Below, piece by piece: positions 13,201 through 14,524 of a DNA stretch of 14,524 bases. The translations under genes and the position numbers were made by a program. The notes under the pieces are model-generated. The model did no database searches, was not told where the DNA came from, and saw only the letters and a program-made list of their open reading frames with translations. Each line of letters opens with the position of its first letter. Positions within the stretch are counted from its first letter, which is position 1. Source of the stretch: Ignavibacteriaceae bacterium (lineage in GTDB: Bacteria; Bacteroidota; Ignavibacteria; Ignavibacteriales; Ignavibacteriaceae); contig JANWIS010000100.1 in NCBI GenBank assembly GCA_025449775.1, forward strand, positions 1 through 14,524, read 5' to 3'.

Positions 13201-14524
13201 TTGCTGCATTGTCAGAAAATTCTCAGCTCAAACAACTCTCCGAAACTAATCTTCAAAATCTGACTTCAGGATTCAGAGACTGGCTCGGCAAGAATCAACG
13301 TGTGGCTGTTGATATTGAAACGGGTGATGAATTCGGCTGGGAGGATGTTATAACATTTGAAGAAGGAATTGATACAGAAGACAGGCTGAGAATTAAAAAT
13401 GCAATTTTAAAAACTGCAGTGCTGAGAGAGGCTGTTTTCATGTTCTCGAAAGGTGTTCAGCTTCGGCTGGATGATATTTTACCCGATGGAATCTGGATCA
13501 GTAATCTTGCTTCACGACCGGATAAATCAATTTACAGAACAACAGTTCAAACTAGATTCCAAGGTGCATTTGATTTTACACTTCATCTTAATAAAAATCT
13601 TCCTCCGGCAAAAGTTTGGGAAGAAATTAAATGGCTGATACTTGCAGGTGTGAATAAAAAAGGTGAAAGAATTCTTCCTCATTTCGGAGGATACTGGGAA
13701 GAATATGAATTATGGACCGAAGCTTTTGTTCCAAGAGATAGTATTGCCCGGTTCCTGGAAAGAGAAAATAAAAAAAATGATGAGGAGAACAAGCATCGTT
13801 TGCGTGAACTTTGGCCACACTTTGTATGGAATACTGCAGCAGCTTACATGAACTTCTGGGCAGTGAACAATTATAAAATCCAATTGACAAAACCGCAGCC
13901 GGAGAATATTACTGTCCCAACTCATGACTATCAAACCGGCACATTACTTTATTCAGTATCCAAACGAATATTTTCACATTCACCGAAAGTTTTCTTTCTA
14001 ACGTTCTATCATCTTTTTATAAAAGATACTCTTCAGAAATATCCTTATCTCGAAAAAAAATCTATCTGGAATTATATTTTTTCGGGTGTCACGGAATGTG
14101 AGGGAGAAAATAAAGCAGTTGAGCTTATAAATAAATTTATACACGAAGCTAAATCCGATGATGAGATTGAAAACAAAGATGATGTGTTGTTCCGTGCAAA
14201 AGAATTTGTAAAAAGTATTACAGAAAAGGGTTTTGTTCCGAAAAATTTATTCTTTGCAATTAAAAGATTTCACCGCTGGAGAACACTCAACCCCGATGCT
14301 GATACAAGAGCCCAGTCAGAAATGCTGTACGAACTTTATGAAACATATCATTTATTTGAGCAGGAAAAAGATTTTCAGCACACCCGATCTTTATTTTTCT
14401 TGCAAACGGGATTTAACAATGCTTCTGAAAAATTAAAAAATGCTTTGGAAGAAATTATTTCAAAACAGAGATCAGGAGAAGCCGGTGCAGAAAAATCACA
14501 GCAGTTTTATGCCGAACTTCACTC
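10278..14524 (+). CDS. Giant multidomain protein: AMP-forming acyl-CoA synthetase-like (ANL) domain with a long uncharacterised C-terminal region, 3' end beyond the window
   Basis: The frame is open from ATG 10278 (in-frame stop TAA at 10266-10268) to the window edge, at least 1415 codons. Residues 1-150 are mostly helical and unassigned. Residues about 150-680 are an ANL adenylating enzyme: MYTSGTTGEPKG (311-322, P-loop), LPLYHTFGR (A4), SGFGMTEATGG (466-476), PTGD (534-537), DRKKEIYKNLKGETIAP (551-567), and TPKGTYKRK (655-663) with the expected catalytic lysine region. It should activate a carboxylic acid, probably a fatty acid, with ATP; substrate and acceptor are not readable. Residues about 680-1415 match nothing I recognise. 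Landmarks are GWEDVITFEEG (1020-), HFGGYWEEYELWTEAF (1135-1150) and VPTHDYQTGT (1213-1222). Normal ANL enzymes have 500-650 residues and stop near the A10 lysine, so this is a fusion. No peptidyl-carrier serine motif or membrane helix is visible. No Shine-Dalgarno precedes the start. Confidence 0.85.
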   Translation, partial: MGIVKDKNILDDILSITEKFISVLTSFGKKDISEQLESFGQTLSQIPQEKRSLSTDEAEALLKIFIAASQPAFAKQFMEEIDKETFYSFGTYLNEQLNNPNEQFKKITHEYLNLFRFPSLLDKIYEEKQWETLIHDLILNSNYNTKILFNQRLRDYKNKPLFKVINGNIVTEYSWEKSTNFIQKYQQALYSLINKDDRVAFLLENCLEMALLDIACLSGGIVNVMIPGNSVTEHIRFILQQSKSSVLITHNEKQLSKIKAIKGELQDLKIVILLEGNSSEDWVISFNELLNRRNEQATEFEIDMNSLATIMYTSGTTGEPKGIMFSQMNIIYKRFCRAMAIPEIGDEDRFLCFLPLYHTFGRYLEMMGCIFWVSEYCFLENPSVETMISNMQLVKPTVFISIPKKLMQLYEHVTGKVDIEIEEHQKIKMQLGKATGGELKWGLSAAGYLPADIFQFFQKYGVELMSGFGMTEATGGITMTPWKKYRPNSLGKALPGIEIKLGEDGEILVKGPYVMLGYFDTENSETFTQDGWLPTGDVMKMDDDGYIQIIDRKKEIYKNLKGETIAPQKIENLFRDFENIKQVFIVGDHRQFNTVLICPNYSDRNSPLYDMDDKHQQEYFSSLIVTVNKFLAPFERILDFRLIDRTFDDKHGELTPKGTYKRKVIEENFSSTIDSMYVKNDTIIYAGKTEIKIPNWFLREKGCLSRDIVSDEKGIAIPKLKLSLTLSKVSDTNVFRIGSFNYSITLPYIDLQLLITDAFLWIGNYELTAFTGKSIIQWYRQMKDSAQIRFHSVAEKIIPKEDEIKQFGKIVSASEFSLQGMHLAYLDFLSDDVNNVELSLDYFNKILDSPKNPHYRLAFNILSRYNPNLNPDIKKKQFLSVIKRANDRKFGELFTAFVKADSRILNPELANIIAGSSRGEQKLNFIEGFILNEVNDVKESPLEKTGIPSLFELITAYGVTHPQQFRKVRRFLMRFAALSENSQLKQLSETNLQNLTSGFRDWLGKNQRVAVDIETGDEFGWEDVITFEEGIDTEDRLRIKNAILKTAVLREAVFMFSKGVQLRLDDILPDGIWISNLASRPDKSIYRTTVQTRFQGAFDFTLHLNKNLPPAKVWEEIKWLILAGVNKKGERILPHFGGYWEEYELWTEAFVPRDSIARFLERENKKNDEENKHRLRELWPHFVWNTAAAYMNFWAVNNYKIQLTKPQPENITVPTHDYQTGTLLYSVSKRIFSHSPKVFFLTFYHLFIKDTLQKYPYLEKKSIWNYIFSGVTECEGENKAVELINKFIHEAKSDDEIENKDDVLFRAKEFVKSITEKGFVPKNLFFAIKRFHRWRTLNPDADTRAQSEMLYELYETYHLFEQEKDFQHTRSLFFLQTGFNNASEKLKNALEEIISKQRSGEAGAEKSQQFYAELH

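Overview
The window looks like a chromosomal piece from an AT-rich, free-living bacterium of the Fibrobacterota-Chlorobiota-Bacteroidota group, most plausibly an Ignavibacteria-type member. Three proteins end in a type IX secretion (T9SS) type-A sorting domain with the 'QNYPNPFNPST' opening and the 'SGIYIAQL / TIKM' ending common in that lineage. A Tat-type DUF1501 protein paired with a DUF1800 protein and a mitochondrial-like citrate synthase fit the same picture. No rRNA, tRNA, CRISPR array, transposase or phage gene was seen.

Layout. (1) 1-1638, plus strand: a tight three-gene run holding the 3' part of a DNA methyltransferase, a small META/HslJ-domain probable lipoprotein, and a 212-residue protein with a PD-(D/E)XK-like nuclease signature. 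A terminator-like hairpin follows at 1679-1711. This could be a restriction-modification unit with an unrelated passenger gene; that reading is inference. (2) 1781-3926: a tandem duplication (period about 1150 bp) of a promoter plus a secreted 285-residue T9SS protein. The leader, signal peptide and sorting domain are almost identical between copies, while the central part has diverged. A short start-site relic lies between the copies and a strong terminator follows the second. (3) 3989-5347: a beta-CASP metallo-beta-lactamase RNase-like protein. (4) 5545-6855: citrate synthase of the eukaryotic/Geobacter type, ending at a bidirectional terminator shared with the convergent operon.

(5) 9852-6938, minus strand: a two-gene operon DUF1800 (TTG start) then DUF1501, the latter with a Tat-like leader and a T9SS tail. 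(6) 9853-10277: a 425-bp divergent intergenic region rich in inverted repeats. (7) 10278 to the right edge, plus strand: one open reading frame of at least 1415 codons, still open at the edge. It encodes a complete AMP-forming acyl-CoA-synthetase-like (ANL) domain behind a helical N-terminal region. At least 730 further residues follow that I cannot assign to any family. This protein is the most unusual thing in the window.

The genes do not form one pathway. Citrate synthase is central carbon metabolism and the ANL protein probably activates a carboxylic acid. The T9SS proteins are exported or surface-attached, and the first cluster looks like accessory DNA-modification material.
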